Shown piece by piece: positions 6,643-7,034 of a stretch of DNA of 7,034 bases. The first letter of the stretch is position 1, and each line of letters opens with the position of its first letter. Under the pieces are notes generated by a model. The model did no database searches and was not told the DNA's origin. It saw nothing but the letters and a program-made list of their open reading frames with translations. The stretch spans positions 1 through 7,034 of the forward strand of contig JANWHR010000259.1 of the NCBI GenBank assembly GCA_025450355.1. The letters run 5' to 3'. Both the position numbers and the translations under genes were made by a program. Source of the stretch: Micropepsaceae bacterium. Lineage in GTDB: Bacteria; Pseudomonadota; Alphaproteobacteria; Micropepsales; Micropepsaceae.

Positions 6643-7034
6643 GTGAGTTCGGTGGCGACGCGCTCAGCGGCTCCTGTCCGCGACCCTGATCGCGCTCTGG
6701 CAGGCGCGCTGGAGGGGCGCGGAATCTCGCGGGAACAGGCGCTGCTGCTGATGGAGCGCGCCGAACTGCGGGACCTGCTCGCTGCGGCGACATCACTGCG
6801 GCGGCGATTCAAGGCGAACATCGTCAGCTACTCGCGGAAGGTATTCATCCCGCTGACGCATCTCTGCCGCGACTACTGCGGTTACTGTACGTTTCGTGCC
6901 GATCCGCTGCCGGGCGCGCCGGCATACATGACGCCGGACGAAGTTCTGGAAGTCGCCGAACGCGGAGCGCGCGCCGGATGCAAAGAGGCTTTGTTCAGTC
7001 TCGGTGATCAGCCGGAGCGCGTATTTCCCGAGGC
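6643..7034 (+). CDS. cofG: FO synthase, CofG-type radical SAM half (CofG or FbiC), 3'-truncated
   Basis: The frame starts at GTG 6643, 1 nt after the DLH-family stop, and runs off the window after 130 codons. After about 62 residues of helical, Arg/Ala-rich lead, it reads YSRKVFIPLTHLC (63-75). This leads into the radical SAM 4Fe-4S motif CRDYCGYC, with Cys75, Cys79 and Cys82 (codons 6865, 6877, 6886). YMTPDEVLEVAERGARAGCK and EALFSLGDQPE follow. This block is characteristic of CofG, which joins with CofH to make 7,8-didemethyl-8-hydroxy-5-deazariboflavin (FO) from a tyrosine-derived intermediate and a pyrimidine precursor of riboflavin; FO is the chromophore of F420. Archaeal CofG begins almost at the YSR motif. 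The 60-residue lead is therefore more like bacterial CofG or the fused CofG-CofH protein FbiC. Fused or separate cannot be decided, because the 3' part is missing. Confidence 0.92.
   Translation, partial: MSSVATRSAAPVRDPDRALAGALEGRGISREQALLLMERAELRDLLAAATSLRRRFKANIVSYSRKVFIPLTHLCRDYCGYCTFRADPLPGAPAYMTPDEVLEVAERGARAGCKEALFSLGDQPERVFPE

Overview
The window is a compact, GC-rich bacterial region in which all eight genes lie on the + strand. It is open at both ends: the first gene lacks its 5' end and the last lacks its 3' end. Six of the seven junctions are tight (1 to 3 nt gaps, or a 4-nt ATGA overlap). The only real gap, 43 nt at 3261-3303, holds a ribosome binding site and no promoter or terminator that I can recognise. 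I therefore read it as one operon. Codon use, the TctC/Bug-type binding proteins and the gene mix suggest a proteobacterium, most likely an alphaproteobacterium of Rhizobiales type. This is inference, because there is no rRNA or other taxonomic marker.

Layout: (1) 1-594, C-terminal ~197 residues of an Asp/Glu racemase / arylmalonate decarboxylase / maleate isomerase superfamily protein without the usual catalytic cysteines; (2) 598-1614, a secreted Bug/TctC-type solute-binding protein; (3) 1611-3260, a GMC-family FAD oxidoreductase; (4) 3304-4167, a TauD/TfdA-type Fe(II)/2-oxoglutarate dioxygenase; (5) 4169-5188, a second, diverged Bug/TctC-type binding protein; (6) 5190-5834, an isochorismatase-fold hydrolase with Gly at the nucleophile position; (7) 5838-6641, a dienelactone-hydrolase-family protein; (8) 6643-7034, the N-terminal part of a CofG/FbiC-type radical SAM enzyme for deazaflavin (FO, the F420 precursor) synthesis.

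How they may work together (inference): two periplasmic binding proteins capture organic acids for a tripartite tricarboxylate transporter whose membrane subunits are not in the window. A 2OG dioxygenase and a GMC flavoenzyme oxidise the substrate. Three hydrolase/lyase/isomerase-type proteins (isochorismatase fold, DLH, racemase fold) then process the product. The substrate cannot be named from the sequence. The most unusual point is that FO synthase follows this apparent catabolic set by 1 nt. That raises the possibility that the pathway contains an F420-dependent step, perhaps encoded downstream. A second oddity is that two of the three hydrolase/isomerase-type enzymes lack the cysteine that normally defines their chemistry.
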